Part shown: piece after piece, positions 41,624 to 49,471 of the stretch
Layout: each line of letters starts with the position of its first letter
How positions within the stretch are numbered: position 1 is the first letter of the stretch
Assembly (NCBI RefSeq): GCF_000013885.1
Contig: NC_007964.1
Location: 2,342,001 to 2,406,000 of the forward strand
DNA: 64,000 bases
Origin: Nitrobacter hamburgensis X14
Lineage (GTDB): Bacteria > Pseudomonadota > Alphaproteobacteria > Rhizobiales > Xanthobacteraceae
Reading direction: 5' to 3'
Program-made: the position numbers and the translations under genes
The notes under the pieces: model-generated
Database searches by the model: none
Told to the model about the DNA's origin: nothing
Seen by the model: the letters and a program-made list of their open reading frames with translations, nothing else

Positions 41624-42277
41624 TCAGTGAGAGGACAGGCCCGGGGCGCCGGTTTCCGGCTGAATTTCCGCCGCCATCATGCCCTTGGAGCCCGGCCCGA
41701 ACCGGACCAGCACGAACTGTCCCGGTCGAAGCTCCGTCATGCCGAAGCGCCGTAGCGTTTCCATGTGGACGAAAATATCCGGTGTCCCCTCGCCGCACGT
41801 CAAGAAACCAAAACCGCGCAACCGGTTGAACCATTTCACCTGCGCCCGCTCCAGGCCGCTGGTCGGCGTTACACTGACATGGGTCCGTGGCGGCAGCATC
41901 TGCGCCGGGTGAATTGCGGTGGACTCGTCCATGGAGGTGATCCGGAACACCTGATAGCCCTTCGCTCGCTGCACGCATTCGCAGATCAGACGGGCTCCCT
42001 CGTAAACCGTCTGATAGCCGTCGCGACGAAGCACGGTGACATGCAGCAGCACATCCGACCAGCCGTTATCGGGGATGATGAAACCGTAGCCCTTTGAAGC
42101 GTCGAACCATTTGATGACGCCGCTGATCTCGACAATGTTCGCGGGGGATTCTCCAACCCCCGTAAACGGACCAACCCCCGACTCCCGATCCGCCGTTCCA
42201 GAAAAGTCCTTCGACCCAAGGTGATCGCTCACCGCCGGACCTCCAAACTTCCTGGATTCAAAACCGTCTGCCCCCAT
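41624..42277 (-). CDS. cspD: Two-domain cold-shock protein (CspD-like)
   Basis: 217 residues from ATG 42277. Two OB-fold cold-shock domains: the first around GVIKWFDASKGYGFIIPD with SDVLLHVTVL, the second around QVKWFNRLRGFGFLTCGEG with DIFVHMETLRRFG. The linker (SMDESTAIHPAQMLPPR) is charged and flexible. Such dual-CSD proteins are standard in Rhizobiales and bind single-stranded nucleic acid. The N-terminal 45 residues are poorly conserved in style, so a later start is possible. Confidence 0.92.
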   Translation of the reverse strand: MGADGFESRKFGGPAVSDHLGSKDFSGTADRESGVGPFTGVGESPANIVEISGVIKWFDASKGYGFIIPDNGWSDVLLHVTVLRRDGYQTVYEGARLICECVQRAKGYQVFRITSMDESTAIHPAQMLPPRTHVSVTPTSGLERAQVKWFNRLRGFGFLTCGEGTPDIFVHMETLRRFGMTELRPGQFVLVRFGPGSKGMMAAEIQPETGAPGLSSH

Positions 42278-42714
42278 GACCCAGGCCCCCACACATCACT
42301 ACGGCTGCCGTCTGCTCGACACCGTCATTCACGAACGTATATAGCCCCACGAATCTCACGAATCAAAAGATAACACTCTCGTTGGCGTCGCAAGACAAAA
42401 AATAAATTGACGGCGACCTATGAACAGCCTTGCACATGCACGAATCATCTTTCTCCCGATTCCAGATCGACCATCGATGTGACGCCGATGTCGTGCCGGA
42501 TGACAGGATCGGCTGCACCGACGGCTCTTTGTTGAGGATCACCAGCTTTGCGACGCATTGTGCGGCCATAATCGCCGGAGTCGGGCGGCGCAGCGCTTGA
42601 TATTCATCGGGCAAGGCGCGAATAGCTTCTCCGCAGATGCGTTCGATTGACGCGCGCCGTCCGCTTTGTTGAAATCATTCCAAACAGGGCGCAAATGCCG
42701 GAGGAATAATCGTA
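42278..42714. other. Gene-free gap between cspD and a small gene
   Basis: 437 bases. A minus-strand frame of 83 residues (42363-42614) has no ribosome-binding site or family features I recognise and is left out. The region likely holds divergent promoters. Confidence 0.4.
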
Positions 42715-42921
42715 ATGCCGCACGAACAAAAAAATCAGACGAGTCCGGAGGACAGGCTGGGATCGGAACGAGCCGACATCGCGCGGCGCGTCGCCAATTT
42801 CAAGGCGTATCAAGCCAAGCTCCAACAGGAACGGGACGAATACTACAAATCCGTTCGCGCTCGGATAGGCAGAGCACTGGGCGGGTCGCAGCCGACCAAC
42901 GTCGCGAATACTCCTGAATGA
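42715..42921 (+). CDS. Small charged hypothetical protein
   Basis: 68 residues beginning MPHEQKNQTSPEDRLGSERA, preceded by GGAGGAATAATCGTA, a strong Shine-Dalgarno at a good distance. Middle part (IARRVANFKAYQAKLQQERDEYYKSVRARIG) is helical and charged, possibly coiled coil. No signal or membrane segment. Small proteins of this kind are common in the Bradyrhizobium group; function unknown. Confidence 0.6.
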   Translation: MPHEQKNQTSPEDRLGSERADIARRVANFKAYQAKLQQERDEYYKSVRARIGRALGGSQPTNVANTPE

Positions 42922-42967
42922 TGCTCTTCATCCCTGAGGCATTGCGACCTGTGATCCCTGCGTCAGA

Positions 42968-43321
42968 TCACCAGTGATGGTGCCGGTGATGCCAGTGGCG
43001 ATGATGCCAGTGCCGGTATGGACCTCGGTAATAACCATAAGACCCGCCATAATAGGCTGGAGGGCCACCGTAGTAGGCCGGAGACCACCCGCCGTAATAG
43101 GCCGGTCCATAATACGGCCGGTAGTAGCGCGGCCCGTAATAGCCCCCGTAATAACCGTAGGGTCCATAATAGTATGAACTCGCCGCTGCGCCCGCGGCCA
43201 GCGCGCCGATGGCAAGACCGAATCCAAGACCAGGCCCGATTCGATGTGCCTGAGCCGGCGCCGTCACAACAGCGCTGCCAATTGTCGCCACGGTCGCAAT
43301 CATGATCGCCGTTTTTTTCAT
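42968..43321 (-). CDS. Tyr/Gly/His-rich exported protein
   Basis: 117 residues from ATG 43321. A clear signal peptide (KKTAIMIATVATIGSAVVTAPAQAHR), then a hydrophobic Gly/Ala stretch (GFGLAIGALAAGAAASS), then YYG-type repeats and a HWHHRHWHHRHHHW C-terminus. Such proteins in Bradyrhizobium relatives are probably surface or periplasmic. The His cluster could bind metal (inference). Purine-rich AGGACAGGGAC precedes the start. Confidence 0.75.
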   Translation of the reverse strand: MKKTAIMIATVATIGSAVVTAPAQAHRIGPGLGFGLAIGALAAGAAASSYYYGPYGYYGGYYGPRYYRPYYGPAYYGGWSPAYYGGPPAYYGGSYGYYRGPYRHWHHRHWHHRHHHW

Positions 43322-43505
43322 GTCCCTGTCCTCTCGCGAAGCATCGGCGAATTAACGCGGTCCTTTTGGTTTGGTTGCAGAACCGAAGCGGCCGGATTCA
43401 ATCCATCCGCATTTTTTGCTTTTCCCGGAAATCCGCTTTTGTCTGCTCTCGCATGGATTTTGCTGTTATCAGGTGACAAAGCAAATCCGCAGGGAGACAA
43501 GGGAC

Positions 43506-43955
43506 ATGCGTTACCTTCACACCATGCTGCGCGTGCGCAATCTCGAGACCGCGCTGAAGTTTTACGTAGATGCGCTGGGACTGAAGGAGGTCCGCCGCGT
43601 CGACAACGACAAGGCGAAATTCACGCTGGTGTTTCTGTGCGCGCCCGAGGACGAGGACCTCGTCAAGCAGTCCAGGGGCCGCGGCGCGCCGCTGGTCGAA
43701 TTGACCTACAACTGGGACGAGGAGACATACGGCGAGGATCGCTATTTCGGCCACCTCGCCTATGAGGTCGACGACATCTATGCGACGTGCGGCCGATTGA
43801 TGAAGCTCGGGGTCACGATCAATCGCCCGCCCCGCGACGGCCAGATGGCGTTTATCCGCTCGCCGGACCTGCACTCGATCGAGCTGCTGCAAAAGGGCGA
43901 CGCCCTGCCGTCGGCCGAGCCGTGGAGTTCAATGCCGAACACGGGTCATTGGTGA
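43506..43955 (+). CDS. gloA: Lactoylglutathione lyase (glyoxalase I)
   Basis: 149 residues from ATG 43506, preceded by CAGGGAGACAAGGGAC; a TTG 135 bases upstream is rejected. It starts RYLHTMLRVRNLETALKFYVDALGL, with metal-binding His5, Glu and His positions visible as HTMLRV, LVELTYNW and FGHLAYEVDD, and the C-terminal DLHSIELLQKG. It isomerises the methylglyoxal-glutathione hemithioacetal to S-lactoylglutathione in the cytosol. Single gene, convergent to nothing, followed by a 26-residue membrane peptide gene. Confidence 0.93.
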   Translation: MRYLHTMLRVRNLETALKFYVDALGLKEVRRVDNDKAKFTLVFLCAPEDEDLVKQSRGRGAPLVELTYNWDEETYGEDRYFGHLAYEVDDIYATCGRLMKLGVTINRPPRDGQMAFIRSPDLHSIELLQKGDALPSAEPWSSMPNTGHW

Positions 43956-44082
43956 GACGCGGCACGACCGACTATTTCCGAATCCGGCAATTGCTGTCCT
44001 GTTTCCCAACGCGCTGAGGCACCGGAACGATCCCTCTCACCTCGCGTTTTCCTTGTGGATATTGGCACACAAGGAGACGACG

Positions 44083-44163
44083 ATGGGACGCGGACTCTTG
44101 CTTTGGCTGATAGGCGTACCGATACCGTTGATTATTCTTCTGTGGCTGTTCTTCGGTCATTGA
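44083..44163 (+). CDS. 26-residue membrane microprotein
   Basis: The ATG at 44083 is preceded by AAGGAGACGACG, an excellent ribosome-binding site. The peptide (MGRGLLLWLIGVPIPLIILL plus WLFFGH) is a single hydrophobic helix with a charged start. It is followed 21 bases later by a canonical terminator, which supports an independent small gene. Similar hydrophobic microproteins occur in Bradyrhizobium relatives; function unknown. Confidence 0.7.
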   Translation: MGRGLLLWLIGVPIPLIILLWLFFGH

Positions 44164-44184
44164 CGCTCGCATCCACCGCCAATG

Positions 44185-44212
44185 AAGGCCTCGCTTCGGC
44201 GAGGCTTTTTTG
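44185..44212 (+). terminator. Rho-independent terminator after the microprotein gene
   Basis: GCCTCGC / GCGAGGC stem with a TTCG loop followed by TTTTTT. Classic form. Confidence 0.88.
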
Positions 44213-44295
44213 CTTTTACCGCCGCTACGGTGCGGCGACGACATTCGTTGTGTTCGGAAGGTGTTCTGAACACGCTCCGCTATTCCGACGCAGCG

Positions 44296-44547
44296 TCAGC
44301 GTCGGGTGCCGGCATCGACGCCAATGCTGCCGCCAATGCGCATGCAACTCGACGATCCCTCGACCCTGACAAAGCCGGGTCCAAATTCCGAACAGGATTT
44401 TTGCGCGGACAGTCCCGACTTCCTGACCGGCTGCTCGGTCTTGATGTCGCGGTCGGAGATGTGCGAGCCGCGTGTTTGCGCCCACGCGGATGTGCCGGCG
44501 AAGGACAGCACCACCACGAGCACTCCATACAACGATCGCCGTATCAT
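44296..44547 (-). CDS. Small exported protein with porin-like N terminus
   Basis: 83 residues from ATG 44547. Signal peptide IRRSLYGVLVVVLSFAGTSAWAQT. Mature part contains SCSEFGPGFVRVEGSSSCMRIGGSIGVDAG, resembling the CxxYGxGFxxIPGTxTCxKIGG opening of Bradyrhizobium porins but stopping after one strand. Either a stand-alone small protein or a decayed porin. A further open frame upstream (44544-44741, overlapping the start) ends at this ATG but has no recognisable features. Confidence 0.55.
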   Translation of the reverse strand: MIRRSLYGVLVVVLSFAGTSAWAQTRGSHISDRDIKTEQPVRKSGLSAQKSCSEFGPGFVRVEGSSSCMRIGGSIGVDAGTRR

Positions 44548-44825
44548 GTCGGATGCTCCATCGGAGATGGCAACTCAGCCTGCCCCGGCCACTTCTGCAT
44601 CGCCTTTTCGGTCGAAGCGAGACCCTGCACCGCTTCGGCATCCTTCGGGGAGAATGCTTGCCCCTCCGGGCAAACGCCACTATACGTTCCGCCGCTGCCG
44701 CCGGTCCGGTTCACCGCCGCCCGGAGACACCGTCTGATCAAATCGTTATAGAATATTGATTTAACGGCAATATCGCAGCGGGCTTGAGACTGAAATAACG
44801 GCGCGATTCGTCGCTGAAAAGTTCA

Positions 44826-44900
44826 GCTCCCTTCGTCTATCGGTTAGGACGCCACCCTTTCACGGTGGAGAGAGCGGTTCGATTCCGCTAGGGAGCGCCA
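44826..44900 (+). tRNA. tRNA-Glu (anticodon TTC), integration target
   Basis: 75 bases with encoded CCA. Acceptor GCTCCCT pairs AGGGAGC, discriminator G, anticodon loop carries TTC, T-loop GGTTCGATTCC. Bases 44853-44900 recur at 55730-55771 with a 6-base gap, so this is the intact left attachment site of the phage-satellite-like element. Confidence 0.97.
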
Positions 44901-44936
44901 ACTATTTCAATGGCTTAGCTCTCCGCGCATCGGCCA

Positions 44937-44960
44937 TGTCCAACAAATGTCCAATAAGCG
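44937..44960 (+). promoter_or_regulatory. Putative integrase arm-type site, left end
   Basis: 24 bases beginning TGTCCAACA and ending TCCAATAAGCG, 22 of 24 identical and in the same orientation to 55607-55630 at the other end. Each unit itself holds two TGTCCAA words 12 bases apart. Confidence 0.65.
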
Positions 44961-44981
44961 ACCATTGTCATCGGTGGACAT

Positions 44982-45149
44982 CTAGTCGTCCCACTTCGGA
45001 ATAGGCACGCCGTTCTCTTTCGCCATCGCGAAAACTTGGGTCTTCACGCGTTCCGCATTTTCCACCAAGTACGTCACATCGACCAACAGTGACATGAGCA
45101 CGCGCTGCGTGAAATTCACTTCGACGTCTTCGGTTTTCTTGGGCATCAT
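44982..45149 (-). CDS. Small protein at the satellite left end
   Basis: 55 residues from MM at 45149, with AGGAGATCAC as ribosome-binding site. Sequence MPKKTEDVEVNFTQRVLMSL then LVENAERVKTQVFAMAKENG and WDD. Helical, acidic/basic mixed, no membrane segment. A longer frame upstream to 45347 lacks a start signal. It is the last gene before the arm site and core; function unknown, possibly a satellite accessory protein. Confidence 0.6.
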   Translation of the reverse strand: MMPKKTEDVEVNFTQRVLMSLLVDVTYLVENAERVKTQVFAMAKENGVPIPKWDD

Positions 45150-45380
45150 GTGATCTCCTTTCGCGGACCACCATGGCCGCGAGCGAATAGAGCCACATTC
45201 CGCGCGACAGGTCACGACTTGATCTGTAAAATGTTTCGTATAAAATATTGAAATCGCAGCGCTATTCGTTGACAAACTACGTCGTCGTAGTAAAGTCGCA
45301 CAAAGAAAATGGCCGCGGCATCCACCGCGACCATCTTCCCGGATCAACCCGCCGCGGGTGAGGCACCGCGGCCGGAAGCT

Positions 45381-45587
45381 CTAATCAATCAGCGCAACCC
45401 TTTCGGCGCGGAGCCGACCGTCCGGCCCTTTACCGACCTCATACTCCACGCGGTCACGCGGGCACGGATAGCGCAGCTTGTCCGCCAGCCCGTGGACATG
45501 CAGGAAAATGTCCGGCGTGCCATCGTCGGGCTGGATGAATCCGTAGCCCTTCTCCGCATTGAAAAACTTCACGCTGCCCGTCTGCAT
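45381..45587 (-). CDS. Satellite-encoded cold-shock-domain protein
   Basis: 68 residues from ATG 45587 (a GTG one codon earlier is possible). The CSD motifs are complete: SVKFFNAEKGYGFIQPDDG (RNP1) and DIFLHVHGL (RNP2). The ATG overlaps the portal stop (TGATG), so translation is coupled to the late structural operon. A CSD protein in a structural operon is unusual; it may protect or regulate mRNA or packaged DNA. It is distinct in sequence from the chromosomal CspA at 22.3 kb. Confidence 0.88.
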   Translation of the reverse strand: MQTGSVKFFNAEKGYGFIQPDDGTPDIFLHVHGLADKLRYPCPRDRVEYEVGKGPDGRLRAERVALID

Positions 45588-46660
45588 CACGCGGTCTCCT
45601 TCTTCGACCAGTCGAGCATGGCAAGCGCCGCCTGCGCATCCACGCCAGCGTCTTTCGCCATTGCCAACCCTTGAATGAGCGTGGCGAAGGCGCGGGCCGA
45701 GCCGCCGCTATCGAACGCCTGCGTCGGTCCCATGACATCGATTTCGATTTCGCCGCCCAGCTTCGCCGACGCCTCTTCTTCGATCAGTTCGGCAATGGGT
45801 TGGAGACACCATTGGGCTAAATGCCTCTGGCATTCGCGAATCGCCGGTCCCTGCGCCTGGTTCGAAAACCACGCCGGAATGACGCCATAAGCCGCGAAGA
45901 TGGAATCGCGCGCGGCGTCGAGCGTTTCCTTCGCCATGGACTGCTCCAAATTCGGCGTGAGGTCCGAAGGGCGCCAATCAGTCTGCGGCGTCGGCCCGCC
46001 GGCAGCGGTGACGGTGACGGACTCACGAAGCATCACGCGACCTCGTTTGCCGACAAAGCTGGACGCGATCTCGTTATTGTTGTTCTCGGGATTTTCCGGC
46101 ATCGGCACCACTTGCGAGCCGAGGGGCGCATTCTGGAAAACTTCACCTAGCGCCGTCTCAACGCTGTGAAGCATCCCGGCTGACAAGCTAGCCGTCCGCA
46201 ACGGTGACACACCAAGCCAAGGCGCCGCCTGGTCAACATTGATCCGAACGTGCAAGACTTCACCCGCCAGCGCCGTCAAAGAGCGACCGCCACCGCTTTC
46301 CGGGATCGAAAGCCTGTAAGCTACGGGCTGACTGTTTCGGGTCCGCGTGTCCCAATCGGACGCCGGCACAAGCTGGTCACCATCGATCAGGGCAACAAAC
46401 TCGCCTCGCAAGGCAAGCGACCGCCCGAGCAGCGCCAACATGGAAGGCGTCAACATGTCCGTGCCGTTGACGTCCGCCAGAGCAAAACCGTTTTGCCAGA
46501 GCGACACACACGACGACACCGTGCCGGTCAGTTCGCCTAGTCCGGTCCTGCCGCTGATATATGCCTCGCGCATCCGCAAGACTTCCGCGGTAAAACCCGA
46601 GCCAACGGAACGCTTCTCGACCGCAGGCGCGGCGCGACGAAATAAATCCATGAAACCCAT
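45587..46660 (-). CDS. Phage portal protein (HK97 type)
   Basis: 357 residues. Visible portal features are AYISGRTGLGELTGTVSSCVSLWQNGFAL near the N terminus, GEVLHVRINVDQAAPWLGVSPL and a C-terminal YGVIPAWFSNQAQGPAIRECQRHLAQW, where the conserved late portal helix lies. The portal forms the dodecameric DNA gate at one capsid vertex. Its start overlaps the connector stop, and its stop overlaps the cold-shock gene. At 357 residues it is on the short side for the family (about 380-430). Confidence 0.88.
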   Translation of the reverse strand: MGFMDLFRRAAPAVEKRSVGSGFTAEVLRMREAYISGRTGLGELTGTVSSCVSLWQNGFALADVNGTDMLTPSMLALLGRSLALRGEFVALIDGDQLVPASDWDTRTRNSQPVAYRLSIPESGGGRSLTALAGEVLHVRINVDQAAPWLGVSPLRTASLSAGMLHSVETALGEVFQNAPLGSQVVPMPENPENNNNEIASSFVGKRGRVMLRESVTVTAAGGPTPQTDWRPSDLTPNLEQSMAKETLDAARDSIFAAYGVIPAWFSNQAQGPAIRECQRHLAQWCLQPIAELIEEEASAKLGGEIEIDVMGPTQAFDSGGSARAFATLIQGLAMAKDAGVDAQAALAMLDWSKKETA

Positions 46661-47190
46661 CAGCGGAATCCTCGTAAGAGATCAGCGGCGCCGGAATCGC
46701 GCATGGCGTTCGCCATCCATGCCGGATCACGCATCACGTCGAGCCGGATCGATCCTGCTTCAATTCGTTCGCGGTTCGCGCCAGGCGTGCCGGTCTTGCT
46801 GTCAAGATACGTTGCGAGGCGCTTCCACGCTTCGAGAACCAACGGAGGCACAACAGGCGCCGGACTGCCACCGCCAACCGTTGCGGTGATTTTCCACGGG
46901 CCGGTGCATGGCAGGTAGAAACCACCGCGCGGGCTGGGGTCGAGCGTCGTGATCTCCCACACCTTGGCGCGGTTCGACCAGACTTCCGTGCCGGTGATGG
47001 CATACGGAAATCGGTTCGGTTCGAAATAGCCGCACCCATTTACGAACCAAGTCACCGTGCGCGGCGTATAACGCCAATTGATCCAGCCCTCGATACGCTG
47101 CCACGCCACGTCGCCCATCGGCAATGCGGGGCTTGTGTTCAGGTACGTCGTGGGCGCGGCTTCGTCGATATGATCGGCAGTCACGTACAT
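46660..47190 (-). CDS. Putative head-tail connector protein
   Basis: 176 residues between the protease and portal genes; stop codon overlaps the portal ATG. It starts MYVTADHIDEAAPTTYLNTS and has a C-terminal helical part LEAWKRLATYLDSKTGTPGA. The position and the helix resemble phage neck/connector proteins (gp6-like). There is no catalytic motif. The connector role is inferred from position and weak resemblance. Confidence 0.55.
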   Translation of the reverse strand: MYVTADHIDEAAPTTYLNTSPALPMGDVAWQRIEGWINWRYTPRTVTWFVNGCGYFEPNRFPYAITGTEVWSNRAKVWEITTLDPSPRGGFYLPCTGPWKITATVGGGSPAPVVPPLVLEAWKRLATYLDSKTGTPGANRERIEAGSIRLDVMRDPAWMANAMRDSGAADLLRGFR

Positions 47191-47191
47191 A

Positions 47192-47893
47192 TTATCTCCA
47201 TCTCAACGCAGCGGGCATCGCGCGCTTGATTGTGTCCGGCGGCGGGATCAAGATTCCCGCGACGTTGTATGTCCAGCCGGCAGCGATCTTTTCCTCATCG
47301 GTCATATCGTCGGGATTGATGACGTTGCCGAGAGCGTCGTGCATGGTGACGCTCGCGTCCGGATATGCCGGCCGCGTCACGATCGACAATTCCGTCAGGA
47401 TCGCTTCAAAAATCGTGCGAATGATCGCGCGACCGAGCTTCGGATCTTCGTTCTCGAATTTCTGCGCTTTGTCCGCAGGCACAGCAGATGGAGGCGGAAT
47501 TCTGAAACCAGGCGACAATCCGAAAACAAGGCCAGAAGAAATCTGCTTAATAAGATCGCTACCATAGCTCGTGTCGAGAATTTCAGGATGGATGTCAGCG
47601 TCGAATTGCAGCGCCTCGTTGCTATCGTGGAACGTCAACGTCCCCGTGTTTTTGCTGGCAAGCGGTTTCGCGAAGTCATGACCGCTTAGCAAATGAATTT
47701 CAGCATCCGACTTGAGCGAGTAGGAAAAGGCGCCCGGTTCGAATTGCTCTTTCTGTGGTTTGCCGCCGTTGCGGCCACCATCGCTTAGAACGGCTTTTGA
47801 ACGGTACGGGAATCTGCCGCGGATGCGACGCCCCCCGGTTCTCCGGGAGGCGCGCAATTCCAATTCGCCGTTGATCGTGGCGAACTCATCCAT
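47192..47893 (-). CDS. HK97-family prohead protease (peptidase S78)
   Basis: 233 residues from ATG 47893; a longer frame lies inside the capsid gene. It begins DEFATINGELELRASRR and includes RIRGRFPYRSKAV. Catalytic His sits in LLSGHDFAKPLAS and the nucleophile Ser in ISSGLVFGLSPGF. The protease cleaves the capsid scaffold/delta domain during head maturation. ATGA overlap with the upstream capsid gene shows coupled translation. Placement after the capsid is the reverse of the usual order. Confidence 0.9.
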   Translation of the reverse strand: MDEFATINGELELRASRRTGGRRIRGRFPYRSKAVLSDGGRNGGKPQKEQFEPGAFSYSLKSDAEIHLLSGHDFAKPLASKNTGTLTFHDSNEALQFDADIHPEILDTSYGSDLIKQISSGLVFGLSPGFRIPPPSAVPADKAQKFENEDPKLGRAIIRTIFEAILTELSIVTRPAYPDASVTMHDALGNVINPDDMTDEEKIAAGWTYNVAGILIPPPDTIKRAMPAALRWR

Positions 47894-49146
47894 CACTGAA
47901 TGCCGGTCAACACGGTCGACTGAACGGCGCGCAGCGCGGAAATATCCGCGGTGAGCAAACCTGTCAGTTTGACTTCGCCAGACGGGGCAGAAGTGTAGAT
48001 ATCGCGGATTACGTCGAGAGCGCCGAATGTGGCCAGAACCGCAGGCGCAACATTGCCAGGGGAGCAAGTCAGAAAAGCCTTGCTGGCGAGCGGCGAACCG
48101 GTCGGAGCCGCGAGAGCATTCGACGAAGTGATAACGCTGCCGAGATTGGCAACAGTTTTGTCCCACTCGCTGGTTGCCGTGCCCGTGTAAATGACCGAGT
48201 CCATCGTCGAATAGACTTCCGGACGAACGAGCATTTTCACGCCACCGGGGCCGGTCGCAGCGTTCGCAACCATAAACGCAACCACGGCGTCACGGAATTT
48301 TGCCCAAGACGCAGCCGCATTGATCGCCACGGAGCTAATCCCGTAGGTCGCCGCGCCAGTGATTAGACCGAGCGGCTCGCCACCGCTACCGGCACCCAAG
48401 AAAACAGCCTTGTCCAGCGCCTGCGAAATGCACCCATTCATGTCCCTTCTGACCGCGGCCTCAAGTGCCTCGCCCGCCTGCTTAAGAGATTTGCGGGTCA
48501 GGGTCATCGTGATTCCGAGCGTGTTATTCGGCGCAACCGAACGCTCGCTGGTCGTGTAGGCAGTCGGACCAGGTACGTTGCTCGTTTCGTTCGCAACCCA
48601 ACCGGACGCGACGCTGCTCGAAGTCAGAGGCCACTCTTGCGAACCGGACGCGATGTTGATCATCTGCACGCCCATCTGCGAAGCCACAGACTGCGGGAAC
48701 AGACGGTCGATCAGTGCAGCGGTCGACTTAGGCGAGTAGATGCCAGACGAAACCGTTTCACCCGAGCGCGTTTCCAGTGCGCTCAGCGGCACCGGAATGC
48801 CCTGGTACGAACCCTTGCTGCGCAGTTCGTCGGCGACTTCCTTGGTGGCGCCTTCGAGGTTGCGGTTCTCGGTGTAGAACGCCGCGACCTGACGCATTTC
48901 GAAGCCGCCGACCAGCTTGTCCCATTCCTTGGTACCGCTGGTCTCCATCTCGGCACCGGCCGCCGCACGCTCTTCCGACTCCGCCACAAGGGCAGCGCGG
49001 AAACGCTGTTCGTTAGTCTGGAATTCCTTATCCAGGTCGCCGAGACTACGAATCTCGGTCTCGTCGGGATTGTCTTTCCCGGCGAGCACCGCAAGCTGTT
49101 GGCGAATTTCCGACTGACGCTTCTGGATTCGAACGCTGGTTAACAT
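47893..49146 (-). CDS. HK97-family major capsid protein
   Basis: 417 residues. An N-terminal coiled-coil delta-like domain (about 1-105, with QKRQSEIRQQLAVLAGKDNP and LDKEFQTNEQRFRAALVAE) is followed by the HK97 fold: LIDRLFPQSVASQMGVQ, WPLTSSSVASGWVANE, ITMTLTRKSLKQAGEALEAAV and GAGSGGEPLGLIT. It builds the icosahedral head; the delta domain is presumably removed by the protease next door. Its first 101 bases overlap the 3' end of the HNH gene in another frame. Confidence 0.93.
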   Translation of the reverse strand: MLTSVRIQKRQSEIRQQLAVLAGKDNPDETEIRSLGDLDKEFQTNEQRFRAALVAESEERAAAGAEMETSGTKEWDKLVGGFEMRQVAAFYTENRNLEGATKEVADELRSKGSYQGIPVPLSALETRSGETVSSGIYSPKSTAALIDRLFPQSVASQMGVQMINIASGSQEWPLTSSSVASGWVANETSNVPGPTAYTTSERSVAPNNTLGITMTLTRKSLKQAGEALEAAVRRDMNGCISQALDKAVFLGAGSGGEPLGLITGAATYGISSVAINAAASWAKFRDAVVAFMVANAATGPGGVKMLVRPEVYSTMDSVIYTGTATSEWDKTVANLGSVITSSNALAAPTGSPLASKAFLTCSPGNVAPAVLATFGALDVIRDIYTSAPSGEVKLTGLLTADISALRAVQSTVLTGIQ

Positions 49147-49471
49147 TTAGTACCTCATTGTTGGGTTGCGCCAAGGCGCGGACAAGATCGCGCCACGCGG
49201 CGCGTTTCGGGTCGACTTCAGTGAAGAAGCCGACTTCGATCTGAGTTTTTTTGGAATGGCAGAAGCGACAAAGCGTCTGGAGGTTCGATAATTCGAACGC
49301 TAATTCTGGCGCATCGCGTATCGCCCGGACGTGATCGCACTCAAGCCGCCCGCGGAATCCGCATTTCACGCAGCGCCACCCGTCGCGCTTCTTTGCGAGA
49401 TAGCGAACCGCTTTCCATCGCGGGTCGCGATAAACACTGGCACCGTGGCGATCGTATTGCTTCAAAGCCAT
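49046..49471 (-). CDS. HNH endonuclease of the packaging module
   Basis: 141 residues. HNH motif with zinc-binding Cys pairs: WRCVKCGF, LECDHVRAIRD, NLQTLCRFCHSKKT. In HK97-like phages and satellites an HNH protein beside the terminase is required for specific DNA cutting and packaging (established for that group). It overlaps the terminase end by 10 bases and the capsid start by 101 bases. Its Arg-rich C-terminus (GARRERQSRRDRDS) lies in the overlap and may be dispensable. Confidence 0.88.
   Translation of the reverse strand: MALKQYDRHGASVYRDPRWKAVRYLAKKRDGWRCVKCGFRGRLECDHVRAIRDAPELAFELSNLQTLCRFCHSKKTQIEVGFFTEVDPKRAAWRDLVRALAQPNNEVLNVNQRSNPEASVGNSPTACGARRERQSRRDRDS

Noticed and set aside
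42363..42614. 83-residue minus-strand frame downstream of cspD
   Set aside because: No start signal or family resemblance; probably chance.
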